Positions 46,011 to 54,673 of a stretch of 64,000 nt of DNA are shown here, piece by piece. Both the position numbers and the translations under genes were made by a program. Location of the stretch: positions 62,001-126,000 of the forward strand of contig NZ_SWDV01000003.1 in assembly GCF_005877905.1 (NCBI RefSeq). Direction: 5' to 3'. The stretch comes from Pseudomonas nicosulfuronedens. GTDB lineage: Bacteria; Pseudomonadota; Gammaproteobacteria; Pseudomonadales; Pseudomonadaceae. Position 1 is the first letter of the stretch, and each line of letters begins with the position of its first letter. Under the pieces are notes generated by a model that was not told the DNA's origin, ran no database searches, and saw only the letters and a list, made by a program, of their open reading frames with translations.

Positions 46011-47612
46011 TTACGGCGCGAAGGGCGCCGCTTCCATGACTTCCACGATCAGCGGACGGTCGCTCGGCGCGGTGCGCAGCAGCTCCTGCAGGTGATCGTG
46101 ATCGCGGGCGCGCTCGGCGGCGCAGCCGAAGCCCTTGGCGATGGCGAGGAAGTCCGGGGTGTAGATATCCACGCCCAGCGGGGTGATGTCGCGGCGTTCC
46201 ATGTAGCGCTTGATCTCGCCGTAGCCGTGGTTGTTCCACAGTAGGACGATGATGCCCACCTTGGCTTCCACGGCGCTGGCCAGTTCGGTCATGGTGAACT
46301 GCAGGCCGCCGTCGCCCATCAGGCTGATCACCGGACGGCCCGGCTCGCCGAGCTTGGCGCCGATGGCCGCCGGCAGGCCATAGCCCAGGGTGCCGTAGCC
46401 GGTGGAGGCGTTGAACCAGCGGCGGCCGCCGTCCAGTTCCACCAGGTGATTGCCGCTGTAGACGGTCTGGGTCGAGTCGCCGACGAAGCGCGCGTCGGGC
46501 AGCACTTCGAGGATCTTGTCGAACAGGGTGCGGTAGTGCGCCCAGCCGCTGAAGTCCTCAGCCAGTTGCGCACGCACCTTGGCTGCGCGCTGCGCTCCGG
46601 GGCTGGAGGTGTCGGCCTCACGGGCCGGCAGCAGGTCCAGAAGGGCGCGCATGGCGGTGCGGGCATCGCTGTGGATGGCGATGCTCGGTGCGTAGTTGCG
46701 CATCAGCTGTTGCGGGTCGATGTCGATGCGGATCAGCTCGCCGCCGATCTTGAAGTTGCCGTCGAACACCACGTCGTAGTCGGTCTCGCCCAGCTCGGTG
46801 CCGATGGCCAGTACGACGTCGGCTTCCAGCGCGAGTTCGCGGACCGGAATCAGCGACTGGTTGCTGCCGATCAGCAGCGGATGGTCCGGCTGCAGCAGGC
46901 CCTTGGCGTTGATGGTCTGTGCGGTCGGTGCATCCAGGGCAATAGCCAGCGCGCGGGCTTCGGCCTGGGCGGCTACGCAGCCGCCACCGAGCAGCAGCAG
47001 CGGGTTCTTCGCCTTGGCCAGCTTGGCGGCGGCCTCGTGCAGCGGCGAGCGTGCCGGGGCCGGGCGGGCCAGCTGGGCGCGCGGGCGTACCTGCATGTGG
47101 TCGGCCGGGGCGGTGATGATGTCCAGCGGCAGCTCGATGTGCACCGGGCGCGGGCGCTCGCTGTCGAACACGGCGAAGGCGCGGGCCAGCACCGCCGGCA
47201 GCTCGTCGACGCTCATCAGCGTGTGGCTGAAGGCACTGACGCCGGCGACCATGGCGCGCTGGTTCGGCAGCTCGTGCAGGTAGCCGTTGCCATGGGCGAG
47301 ACGCGAGCGCTCGTTGACGCTGGAGATCACCAGCATGGGGATCGAGTCGGCGTAGGCCTGGCCCATGGCGGTGAGGATGTTGGTCATGCCCGGGCCGGTG
47401 ATGATGAAGCACACGCCCGGCTTGCCGGTGACGCGCGCGTAGCCGTCGGACATGAAGCCGGCGCCCTGCTCGTGGCGCGGGGTGATGTGGCGGATGTTGC
47501 TGTGGGGCAGGCCGCGGTACAGCTCGACGGTGTGCACGCCGGGGATGCCGAAGACGGTATCGACGCCCCAGGCTTCGAGTTGCTTGACGAGGAATTCGCC
47601 GCAGGTGGTCAT
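46011..47612 (-). CDS. ThDP-dependent decarboxylase, 5-guanidino-2-oxopentanoate type
   Basis: 533 residues of the acetolactate synthase/2-oxoacid decarboxylase superfamily. The catalytic Glu is in PRHEQGAGFMSDGYARVTGK; the ThDP-Mg site is GDGGLQFTMTELASAV with LLWNNHGYG (GDG-N motif). It lies in an operon-like run with guanidinobutyrase, so it most likely decarboxylates 5-guanidino-2-oxopentanoate (2-ketoarginine) to 4-guanidinobutanal. ATG 47612 has AAGGAA upstream. Syntenic with PA1417. Confidence 0.82.
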   Translation of the reverse strand: MTTCGEFLVKQLEAWGVDTVFGIPGVHTVELYRGLPHSNIRHITPRHEQGAGFMSDGYARVTGKPGVCFIITGPGMTNILTAMGQAYADSIPMLVISSVNERSRLAHGNGYLHELPNQRAMVAGVSAFSHTLMSVDELPAVLARAFAVFDSERPRPVHIELPLDIITAPADHMQVRPRAQLARPAPARSPLHEAAAKLAKAKNPLLLLGGGCVAAQAEARALAIALDAPTAQTINAKGLLQPDHPLLIGSNQSLIPVRELALEADVVLAIGTELGETDYDVVFDGNFKIGGELIRIDIDPQQLMRNYAPSIAIHSDARTAMRALLDLLPAREADTSSPGAQRAAKVRAQLAEDFSGWAHYRTLFDKILEVLPDARFVGDSTQTVYSGNHLVELDGGRRWFNASTGYGTLGYGLPAAIGAKLGEPGRPVISLMGDGGLQFTMTELASAVEAKVGIIVLLWNNHGYGEIKRYMERRDITPLGVDIYTPDFLAIAKGFGCAAERARDHDHLQELLRTAPSDRPLIVEVMEAAPFAP

Positions 47613-47712
47613 GGCAGTTCCTTGGAGTTCGTGGGTGAGGTCGTGGTCATCATTCATGCAAAAGGGCGCGGAGATCAGCTCGCCGCGCCCTCTTGCCTAG
47701 CGCAATTTCTTA

Positions 47713-49092
47713 TCAGGCCGCGTCAGCGACCGCCGCCGGACGGGGCGACAGCAGGCTGACGACGATGAAGCTGACCAGGCCGATGGCCAGGCTGTAGTAG
47801 ATCGGGGTGTTGGCGTCGAAGCCGTCCTTGAGCATGAACACCAGCGCGGTGACGAAGCCCAGGGCCATGCTGGTGATGGCGCCGGCGGTGGTGGCGCGCT
47901 TCCAGTAGATGGCGCCGATCAGCGGGATCAGCATGCCGCCCACCAGCAGGTTGTAGGCCAGGGTCAGGGCGCTGAGCACGTCGTTCACCACCAGGGCGAT
48001 GGCCAGGACCACGACACCGGTGATCAGGGTGCAGATGCGGTTCAGGCTCAGGCGGGTCGAACGCTGGCCGGTGAAGATCGGCAGCAGGTCTTCGGTGATG
48101 GTGGTGGAGGCGGCGAGCAGGCCCGCGCTGGCGGTGGACATCATGGCTGCCAGTGCAGCGGCGATCACCAGGCCACGGATGCCGTCCGGCAGTGCAGCGC
48201 TGACGATGGCGGCGAAGGCGTTGTTGACGTTGTCCAGGTCAGGCAGCAGGACCTTGGCGCACATGCCGATCAGCGCGCCGACCAGGCCGTAGATGACGCA
48301 ATACACGCCTGCGGCGGTGCCGGCGTACTTGGTGACTTTCTCATCGCGCGCAGTGAACACGCGCTGCCAGATGTCCTGGCCGATCAGGATGCCGAAGAAG
48401 TAGATCAGGAAGTAGGTGATGATGGTGTCGTAGCCGATGGTGTGGAAGCTGAAGGCGGTTGCCGGCAGCTTGGCCACCAGTTCGTCCCAGCCGCCCACGC
48501 GGTACAGGCAGATCGGCAGCAGGATGAACATCAGGCCAACGGTCTTGATGATGAACTGCACGATGTCGGTCAGGGTCAGGGACCACATGCCACCAATGGT
48601 GGAGTAGATCACCACGACGCCGCCGCCCAGCAGCACGGACACCCAGAACGGCAGGCCGAACAGCACTTGCATGACGGTGCCGATGGCCAGGGTGGAGACC
48701 ACGCCGATCATCAGCGCGTAGGCGAACATGATCACCGCGGACGCCTGGCGGGCCATGGGGTTGTAGCGACGCTCCAGGACCTGGGTGACGGTGAAGATGC
48801 GCAGCTTGAGCAGCGGCTTGGCCAGGAACAGGTTCAGCGCGATGATGCCGGCGCCGAGGGCGGCGCACAGCCAGAAGCCGGAGATGCCATGGACGTAGCC
48901 CAGGCGCACGGTGCCGACGGTGGAGGCGCCGCCCAGCACGGTGGCGGCCATGGTGCCCATGTAGAACGCCGGGCCGAGGTTGCGGCCGGCCACGAGGTAG
49001 TCTTCGTGGGTCTTGGCTCGGCGCATGCCGTAATAACCCAGCCACAACATGCCAGCGGCATATATCAGTACGACGATCAGATCTAACGCCAT
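47713..49092 (-). CDS. Sodium:solute symporter (SSS family)
   Basis: 459 residues with about 13 hydrophobic segments. The SSS-family signatures AGRNLGPAFYMGTMAATVLG and AAMMSTASAGLLAASTTITED (Na+-site region) are visible. Inner-membrane Na+-coupled uptake of an organic solute; from its place in the guanidino cluster an arginine-related or guanidino acid is likely. Syntenic with PA1418. Confidence 0.88.
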   Translation of the reverse strand: MALDLIVVLIYAAGMLWLGYYGMRRAKTHEDYLVAGRNLGPAFYMGTMAATVLGGASTVGTVRLGYVHGISGFWLCAALGAGIIALNLFLAKPLLKLRIFTVTQVLERRYNPMARQASAVIMFAYALMIGVVSTLAIGTVMQVLFGLPFWVSVLLGGGVVVIYSTIGGMWSLTLTDIVQFIIKTVGLMFILLPICLYRVGGWDELVAKLPATAFSFHTIGYDTIITYFLIYFFGILIGQDIWQRVFTARDEKVTKYAGTAAGVYCVIYGLVGALIGMCAKVLLPDLDNVNNAFAAIVSAALPDGIRGLVIAAALAAMMSTASAGLLAASTTITEDLLPIFTGQRSTRLSLNRICTLITGVVVLAIALVVNDVLSALTLAYNLLVGGMLIPLIGAIYWKRATTAGAITSMALGFVTALVFMLKDGFDANTPIYYSLAIGLVSFIVVSLLSPRPAAVADAA

Positions 49093-49223
49093 GGTCGGCT
49101 CCTCACACTTGCATTGTCATTGTTGCCGCGCGCTTGTGGCGTGCGGTAGGGCATCGGACCGGCGGCAACCGGTCCGATGGGGCTTTCAGGTGGTGCGTTT
49201 CGCGTCAGGCCGCGAAGCCTGGA

Positions 49224-50738
49224 TCAGGCCGTCGGCTCGCTGATGCTGCGTACCGGACGGTCATGGCTGCCGACCCAGCGCGGACCCTTGGGGCCGCAGA
49301 CGCCAGCCGGCTCCGGGAAGGTTCGCAGCAGGGTGATGTAGAGCAGGGCGGCGACGCCGAGGGTGACCGGCAGGCTGATGTCGATACCGCCGGCCAGGTT
49401 GCCCAGCGGGCCGACGAACTGACCCGGCAGGTTGACGAAGCACAGGCCCAGGGCTGCACTCGGGATCCACGCACCCATGCCGCGCCAGTTCCAGCCGTTG
49501 TGGAACCAGTAGGCGCCACCTTCCTGGCCACGGGTGAACACCTGCAGGTCGTCGGCGTGGTAGAAGCCACGGCGGATCACCAGGCCGAGGATCATGATGA
49601 CCATCCAGGGGCTGGTGCAGGTGATGATCAGCACGGCGAAGGTGGACACGCTCTGCACCAGGTTTGCGGCGAAGCGACCGATGAAGATGAAGGCGATGGA
49701 CAGCAGGCCGATCAGCAGGGTGGCCTGCACGCGGTTGAGCAGGCGCGGGAACACGCTGGACATGTCCAGGCCGGTGCCGTAGAGCGAGGTGGTGCCGGTG
49801 GACATGCCGCCGATCACCGCGATCAGGCACACCGGCAGGAAGAACCAGCTCGGCGAAACGGCCAGCAGGCCGCCGACGTAGTTGTTCTGCGCGATGTAGT
49901 CCGGAGCGTTCACCGCCACGATGGTCGCGGTGGCCAGGCCGAACAGGAACGGGATCAGGGTGGCCAGCTGGGCACAGATTACCGCCAGCATGATGCGCTT
50001 CTGCGAGGTCTCGCGCGGGATGTAGCGCGCCCAGTCACCGAGGAAGGCGCCGAACGATACCGGGTTGCTCATGGCCAGCAGGGCTGCGCCGATGAAGGCG
50101 GCCCAGAAACCTTCGCTACCCATCTGCACGGTGCCGGCGTAGCCCGCATCGAACGGGCCGGAGAAGGCGAACAGGCCGAGCAGGAACAGCAGGCTGGCGG
50201 CCCAGACGGCGATCTTGTTGACCATCAGCATGAAGCGGAAGCCGTAGATGCAGACGATCAGCACCAGCACGGCGAACAGACCGTAGGCCAGGCCCAGGGT
50301 CAGGTCGGTTTCCGGCAGGTCGAACAAGCGCTTGGCACCACCGATCAGCGCATCGCCCGAGCTCCACACGGAGAGGGAGAAGAAGGCGACGGCGGTGAGC
50401 AGCGACAGGAACGAACCGACGATCCGCCCGTGCACGCCGAAGTGGGCGCCCGAGGAGACCGCGTTGTTGGTGCCGTTGAGTGGGCCGAACAGGCCCATCG
50501 GTGCGAGGATCAGCGAGCCGACCAGCACGCCGAGAACGATGGCCCAGACGCCGGCCTGGAACGACAGCCCGAACAGAACCGGGAAGCTGCCGAGCACGGC
50601 GGTGGCGAAGGTGTTGGCACCACCGAAGATCATGCGGAACAGGTCGGTGGGCGTGGCGTTGCGTTCGTTGTCCGGGATCTGTTCGACCCCGAATGTCTCG
50701 ATCGTTGTGATTGCGTGTGCGTTGTTCTTGTTATCCAT
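49224..50738 (-). CDS. NCS1-family cytosine/purine-type permease
   Basis: 504 residues, about 12 hydrophobic segments, N terminus NKNNAHAITTIETFGVEQIPDNERNA and the NCS1 motifs FGPLNGTNNAVSSGAHFGVHG and MSTGTTSLYG. Na+- or H+-coupled importer of nucleobases, hydantoins or related compounds; here probably a guanidino-type compound. ATG 50738 has GGGAGGAAG upstream. Syntenic with PA1419. Confidence 0.87.
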   Translation of the reverse strand: MDNKNNAHAITTIETFGVEQIPDNERNATPTDLFRMIFGGANTFATAVLGSFPVLFGLSFQAGVWAIVLGVLVGSLILAPMGLFGPLNGTNNAVSSGAHFGVHGRIVGSFLSLLTAVAFFSLSVWSSGDALIGGAKRLFDLPETDLTLGLAYGLFAVLVLIVCIYGFRFMLMVNKIAVWAASLLFLLGLFAFSGPFDAGYAGTVQMGSEGFWAAFIGAALLAMSNPVSFGAFLGDWARYIPRETSQKRIMLAVICAQLATLIPFLFGLATATIVAVNAPDYIAQNNYVGGLLAVSPSWFFLPVCLIAVIGGMSTGTTSLYGTGLDMSSVFPRLLNRVQATLLIGLLSIAFIFIGRFAANLVQSVSTFAVLIITCTSPWMVIMILGLVIRRGFYHADDLQVFTRGQEGGAYWFHNGWNWRGMGAWIPSAALGLCFVNLPGQFVGPLGNLAGGIDISLPVTLGVAALLYITLLRTFPEPAGVCGPKGPRWVGSHDRPVRSISEPTA

Positions 50739-50763
50739 GACTTCCTCCCGGGGAGCCCTGTCT

Positions 50764-51174
50764 TTATGGCGTCGGAGACGGTGACAGGTGCTCGTGTGTG
50801 GCCAGCCAGCGGCCCTGTTTCGGATCACGGCGGAAGACGATGGTCTCCCGTTCGTGGTTCAGGCTTTCCTCTCCCTGGATGCGCAGCCGCGTGGCGACGT
50901 CGTGGCAGAACACCGCCACGTCTTCGCCCTGCAGGCTCACAAAGGTGTTGCTCGAAAGGCAGTCAAGGACTTCGAAGCCATCGTCACGCAGCCAGCCTTC
51001 CCACACCTCGCGGTAGGCCGCACGCGAGAGCAGCGGCACCGGCCAGGTGTGGAAAATGAAGGAGGCGTCTTCGCTGAACGCGGCGAAGTAGGCTTCGGTG
51101 TCGGTGCGCGAGAAGGCTGCCACGAGATCGCGGGCAGCCTCCAGCACCTGTGCTACGCAGGCGTCGTTATTCAT
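50764..51174 (-). CDS. NTF2/SnoaL-like protein
   Basis: 136 residues. It folds as a cone-shaped NTF2-like domain: FSRTDTEAYFAAFSEDASFIFHTW, the GWLRDDGFEVLDCLSSNTFV strand and the ESLNHERETIVFRRDPKQGRW strand. Usually a small-molecule enzyme or binding fold. Sits between the NCS1 permease and guanidinobutyrase (PA1420 synteny). Role unknown. Confidence 0.82.
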   Translation of the reverse strand: MNNDACVAQVLEAARDLVAAFSRTDTEAYFAAFSEDASFIFHTWPVPLLSRAAYREVWEGWLRDDGFEVLDCLSSNTFVSLQGEDVAVFCHDVATRLRIQGEESLNHERETIVFRRDPKQGRWLATHEHLSPSPTP

Positions 51175-51190
51175 GTGTGTGCTCGTGCGC

Positions 51191-52150
51191 TCAGCGGCGC
51201 TCTACGCCCGGGAGGATGCAGAGCATTTCGTACAGCAGGTTGGCGCCGAGCAACGAGGTGTTGCCGGTGGTGTCGTAGGGCGGGGAGACCTCGACCAGGT
51301 CGCAGCCGATGATGTCCAGGCCCTGGCAGCCACGGACGATCTCGATCGCCTGGATGGTGGTCAGACCGCCGATTTCCGGGGTACCGGTACCGGGCGCCCA
51401 GGCCGGGTCGATGCCGTCGATGTCGAAGGACAGGTACACCGGGCCGCCGCCGACTTTCTCGCGGACTTCGGCCATCAGCGGTTCCAGCGACTTGTGCCAG
51501 CACTCTTCGGCCTGGACCACGCGGAAGCCCTGTTTGCGGCTCCAGTTGAAGTCTTCGGCGGTGTAGCCCTGCGCACGCAGGCCGATCTGCACCACGCGAT
51601 CGCAGTCCAGCAGGCCTTCTTCCACCGCACGGCGGAAGGTGGTGCCATGGGCGATCTTCTCGCCGAACATGTGGTCGTTCACGTCGGCGTGGGCGTCGAT
51701 GTGGACCAGGCCGACCTTGCCGTGCTTCTTGTGGATGGCACGCAGGATCGGCAGGGTGATGGTGTGATCGCCGCCCAGGGTCAGCGGGAGGATGCCGTGG
51801 TCGAGGATCTTGTCGTACGCCTCTTCGATGATGCGTACGGCCTCCATCAGGTTGAAGGTGTTGATCGCCACGTCACCGATGTCGGCGATGTTCAGCGAGT
51901 CGAACGGCGCAGCGCCGGTGGCCATGTTGTACGGACGGATCATCACCGACTCGGCGCGGATTTCGCGCGGCCCGAAACGAGTGCCGGAGCGCAGGGAGGT
52001 GCCGATGTCCAGGGGCACGCCGACGAAGGCGGCATCGAGCTCGTTGAGCTCTTCGGGGGACTGGATATGCGGCAGGCGCATCATGGTGGCGATGCCGCCG
52101 AAACGCGGCATTTCGTTACCGCCCAGGGGCTGGTGAAGTTTCTTGTCCAT
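51191..52150 (-). CDS. gbuA: Guanidinobutyrase
   Basis: 319 residues of the ureohydrolase family. Mn-binding motifs GGDHTITLP, HIDAHADVND and SFDIDGIDPAWAPGTGTPE are intact. It hydrolyses 4-guanidinobutyrate to GABA and urea, the step after 2-ketoarginine decarboxylation. Name rests on synteny with PA1421 and the divergent gbuR; other guanidino-acid ureohydrolases are close relatives. GGAGG lies just before ATG 52150. Confidence 0.93.
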   Translation of the reverse strand: MDKKLHQPLGGNEMPRFGGIATMMRLPHIQSPEELNELDAAFVGVPLDIGTSLRSGTRFGPREIRAESVMIRPYNMATGAAPFDSLNIADIGDVAINTFNLMEAVRIIEEAYDKILDHGILPLTLGGDHTITLPILRAIHKKHGKVGLVHIDAHADVNDHMFGEKIAHGTTFRRAVEEGLLDCDRVVQIGLRAQGYTAEDFNWSRKQGFRVVQAEECWHKSLEPLMAEVREKVGGGPVYLSFDIDGIDPAWAPGTGTPEIGGLTTIQAIEIVRGCQGLDIIGCDLVEVSPPYDTTGNTSLLGANLLYEMLCILPGVERR

Positions 52151-52267
52151 GGGGAGGGCCTCAGGCTGATCGCTGTCTTCGTGGAAACAGGCTTGTTGAA
52201 TACTGAGGGTCGATTCTCGTCACGGGCGGTAGTGGAAAAAATCGCTGGCTACAAATAATCACTTCAG

Positions 52268-52280
52268 AGTTTTCTAAACT
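52268..52280. promoter_or_regulatory. LysR-type binding site candidate in the gbuA-gbuR spacer
   Basis: AGTTT-TCT-AAACT is a perfect 5-3-5 inverted repeat roughly mid-way in the 288-base divergent spacer. A second imperfect dyad with GTAC half-sites (GTACAGAAAGTAC, 52387-52399) lies nearer to gbuR. In P. aeruginosa GbuR activates gbuA with 4-guanidinobutyrate; binding here is inferred. Confidence 0.55.
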
Positions 52281-52438
52281 AAAGGGGGCCGCTAGACTGC
52301 GCCACCTTGCCGCAGAAGACGGCCCGCCAGGCTTGTGGCCTGCGGTTCCTGAATAGATAGCTGGCTTGCTATCATCCGTTTTTCAGGTACAGAAAGTACT
52401 GAACTAGAGCGGCCCGGCCGCGGTTTTGCGGAGTCTTC

Positions 52439-53335
52439 ATGAGCGCGAGCGCACTGCCCGACGTCAAACTGCTGCGGATTTTCGCCTGCGTGGTGCGTAG
52501 CCAGGGCTTCGCTGCCGCCCAGCAGGAGCTGAACCTGTCGACGTCGGCAATCAGTACCTACATGAGCCAGTTGGAGAACCAACTGGGTATCGTGCTCTGC
52601 CACCGTGGCCGCGGCGGTTTCGGGCTGACCAGCAAGGGTGAGCTGTTCCACCAGGAAACCCTGCGCATTCTCGGCGAACTGGAAGGTTTCGAGCGCTACG
52701 CGGCGACCCTGAAAGGGGAGTTGCGCGGCACCCTGAACCTCGGCGTGCTGGACTCCACCGTGAGCGACCCGGCGCTGCCGCTAGCGGATGTGATCGGTTC
52801 CTTCAGCAGCCTGCACCCGGCGGTGCACCTGCACCTGCAGGTGCAGAGCCCGTACGAGCTGCAACTGGCGGTGCTGGATAACCGCCTGGATCTGGCCATC
52901 GGCTCCTTCTTCAGTCGGATGAACGGCCTGGTCTACCAGCCTCTTTATAGAGAGCAGCATTGGTTGTACTGCAGCGACCGCCACCCGCTGTTCGACGGCC
53001 GGCGCATTCCGGCCGAGCTGATCACCCAGCAGCGCATGGTCGGCCGTGGCTACTGGAGCCAGGCGGAGCTGGCGCGGCATGGTTTCAAGCATAGCGCCGG
53101 CACCGTGGAGAGTATGGAGGCGCAGCTGATCCTGATTCTTTCCGGCGGCTACATCGGCTACCTGCCCGAGCACTACGCCCATCCCTGGGTGGAGCAGGGC
53201 CGCCTGCGCGCGTTGCTGCCGGCGACCTTCGGTTACCAGGCGCCGTTTTCGCTGATCCTGCGCCGTGGCCGCTCCCGCGAGCCGCTGATCCAGAATTTCC
53301 GCGACCTGCTGCGCACCCAGCCGAGCCAGTCATGA
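52439..53335 (+). CDS. gbuR: LysR-type regulator GbuR
   Basis: 298 residues. N-terminal HTH (LPDVKLLRIFACVVRSQGFA to ISTYMSQLENQLGI, about 5-65) and an effector domain with GTLNLGVLDSTVSDPAL at its start. Divergent from gbuA, as in PAO1. The stop overlaps the DTW gene start by four bases (ATGA). Confidence 0.92.
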   Translation: MSASALPDVKLLRIFACVVRSQGFAAAQQELNLSTSAISTYMSQLENQLGIVLCHRGRGGFGLTSKGELFHQETLRILGELEGFERYAATLKGELRGTLNLGVLDSTVSDPALPLADVIGSFSSLHPAVHLHLQVQSPYELQLAVLDNRLDLAIGSFFSRMNGLVYQPLYREQHWLYCSDRHPLFDGRRIPAELITQQRMVGRGYWSQAELARHGFKHSAGTVESMEAQLILILSGGYIGYLPEHYAHPWVEQGRLRALLPATFGYQAPFSLILRRGRSREPLIQNFRDLLRTQPSQS

Positions 53336-53925
53336 GCCGCGCCCGTTGCCCGCGCTGCGAGCGTCCGCTGAACCACTGCCTGTGCGCGCTGATCCCGCGC
53401 CTGGACAACCGCACCCGCGTACTCCTGTTGCAGCACCCGAGCGAGGTCGGACATGCGCTGAACACTGCGCGCCTGGCGATGCTTGGCCTGACCAATGCGG
53501 AACTGATGGTCGGCGAGGATTTCAGCGACCTCGATCTGTCCGCCTGGGACGCCTGGCTGCTGTTCCCCGGCGAGTCCGCCGTGGCGCTGGCCGAACTGGC
53601 CGCCCGGCCTGCGGATAAACCAAGGCTGCTGGTGGTACCCGACGGCACCTGGCGCAAGGCACGCAAGCTGCTGTACCTCAACCCGAACCTCGCGTTGCTG
53701 CCGCGGGTCGTCCTGCCGGAAGGGCTCACCTCGCGCTACCGCCTGCGCAAGGCGCCGGCCGAGGGCGCGCTGTCGACCATCGAGGCGGTGGTGCAGGCGC
53801 TCGATGCGCTGGATGCGCCGCGTTCCCACGTCGACCTGTTGCGCCCGTTCGATGCACTGATCGACGGGCAGATCGCCGCGATAGGTGAGGAGACCTTCCT
53901 GCGCAACCACGGGCCGCGCCGCTGA
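53332..53925 (+). CDS. DTW-domain protein (tRNA-uridine aminocarboxypropyltransferase-like)
   Basis: 197 residues. The family's SAM-binding region starts CPRCERPLNHCLCALIPRLD (CxxC, CxC) and includes VLLLQHPSEVGHALNTARLA, then VPDGTWRKARKLLYLNP (DTW-equivalent DGTW). The best studied members add acp3 to U in tRNA (TapT). Overlaps gbuR by four bases. Target tRNA unknown. Confidence 0.85.
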   Translation: MSRARCPRCERPLNHCLCALIPRLDNRTRVLLLQHPSEVGHALNTARLAMLGLTNAELMVGEDFSDLDLSAWDAWLLFPGESAVALAELAARPADKPRLLVVPDGTWRKARKLLYLNPNLALLPRVVLPEGLTSRYRLRKAPAEGALSTIEAVVQALDALDAPRSHVDLLRPFDALIDGQIAAIGEETFLRNHGPRR

Positions 53926-53978
53926 CCCGAATCCGCTCTACGGTGCTGTTGCGCACCCGGTGGTCCGGGGGCGCATTT

Positions 53979-54059
53979 GTAGGATGGGTGGAGCGCAGCG
54001 ATACCCATGCTGTTTGCGCAAGGATTTGATGGGTATCGCTGCGCTCCACGCCATCCTAC
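53979..54059. repeat. Palindromic repeat family 2 (copy 2)
   Basis: Arms GTAGGATGGGTGGAGCGCAG and GCGCTCCACGCCATCCTAC around GATACCCAT/ATGGGTATC. Confidence 0.85.
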
Positions 54060-54081
54060 GTCGTGTCGGTACCGTGAATAC

Positions 54082-54405
54082 TTACGTTTGCCGGGACATC
54101 GTCCGATAGCGCTCCACCAGCAGAGGGATGGCCCGCTCGCGCCAGAAGGTGCTGCTGATCATCCCGCTGGACATGCCGCCATGGGCATGGCGCGGCAGGT
54201 GCACGGGTCTGGGATCATCCAGCGAGATGCCGGCAAGCTGCTCGAACAGCTGCATGAGTCGTTGCGTCAGCTCCTCTTCGCTGACGGGCCAGGGTGTATC
54301 GGCGAGGTGCTCGGCCATTTCCCGCCACAGATACGGGTCACCGCGCAGTCCCCACTGGATGGGTTCTTCGCGGAACAGTTCGGCGACGGAGGCGGGGCGG
54401 GACAT
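54082..54405 (-). CDS. Hypothetical protein
   Basis: 107 residues, no membrane segment. Reads ELFREEPIQWGLRGDPYLWREM, then HAHGGMSSGMIS and FWRERAIPLLVERYR. It resembles short conserved Pseudomonas proteins of unknown role; not assigned to a family by eye. Convergent with the DTW gene, divergent from the ABC-F gene. Confidence 0.75.
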   Translation of the reverse strand: MSRPASVAELFREEPIQWGLRGDPYLWREMAEHLADTPWPVSEEELTQRLMQLFEQLAGISLDDPRPVHLPRHAHGGMSSGMISSTFWRERAIPLLVERYRTMSRQT

Positions 54406-54543
54406 GGGCTGACTTCCTTGTGCTGCGTTCTTGACGGCCGCGCGCTGGCGGGGAGGGCAGTGTCGCCGCTCGCGAGGGCGCCTGGAAAGGTTCTCTGTCC
54501 GCTGATTTCTGCCTGACGGGCATGCCTGAGCCGTCGCTGCCGT

Positions 54544-54549
54544 TATACT
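54544..54549 (+). promoter_or_regulatory. -10 box of the ABC-F transcript
   Basis: TATACT, one mismatch to the sigma-70 -10 consensus, placing transcription start near 54556 and giving a 118-base leader. No convincing -35 at 17 bases. Confidence 0.45.
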
Positions 54550-54584
54550 GCGCCGCTCATTCCCCTTCGCGAGGTGTTCGTCCG

Positions 54585-54596
54585 ATGCGCAATTGA
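54585..54596 (+). CDS. Three-codon upstream ORF in the ABC-F leader
   Basis: Met-Arg-Asn-stop (ATG CGC AAT TGA) with a good GAGGTG ribosome site 8 bases upstream. Its TGA overlaps an in-frame ATG (TGATG) for an N-terminally longer ABC-F reading. A ribosome here would sit just before the hairpins at 54592-54661, as in ribosome-mediated attenuation leaders. Confidence 0.4.
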   Translation: MRN

Positions 54597-54661
54597 TGCC
54601 GCCGTGGTTTCACGGCCCGTTTCCTTCCCTGGCCCGTTCCCGGGGGAATTCCGGCATCAAT
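54592..54661 (+). promoter_or_regulatory. Hairpins in the ABC-F leader
   Basis: A 10-bp perfect pair ATTGATGCCG / CGGCATCAAT encloses an inner CCGTG-GTTT-CACGG hairpin (54602-54615). Together with the upstream ORF this could control entry to the ABC-F start. No Shine-Dalgarno is seen before ATG 54674. Confidence 0.5.
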
Positions 54662-54673
54662 CTGGTACTGCGC

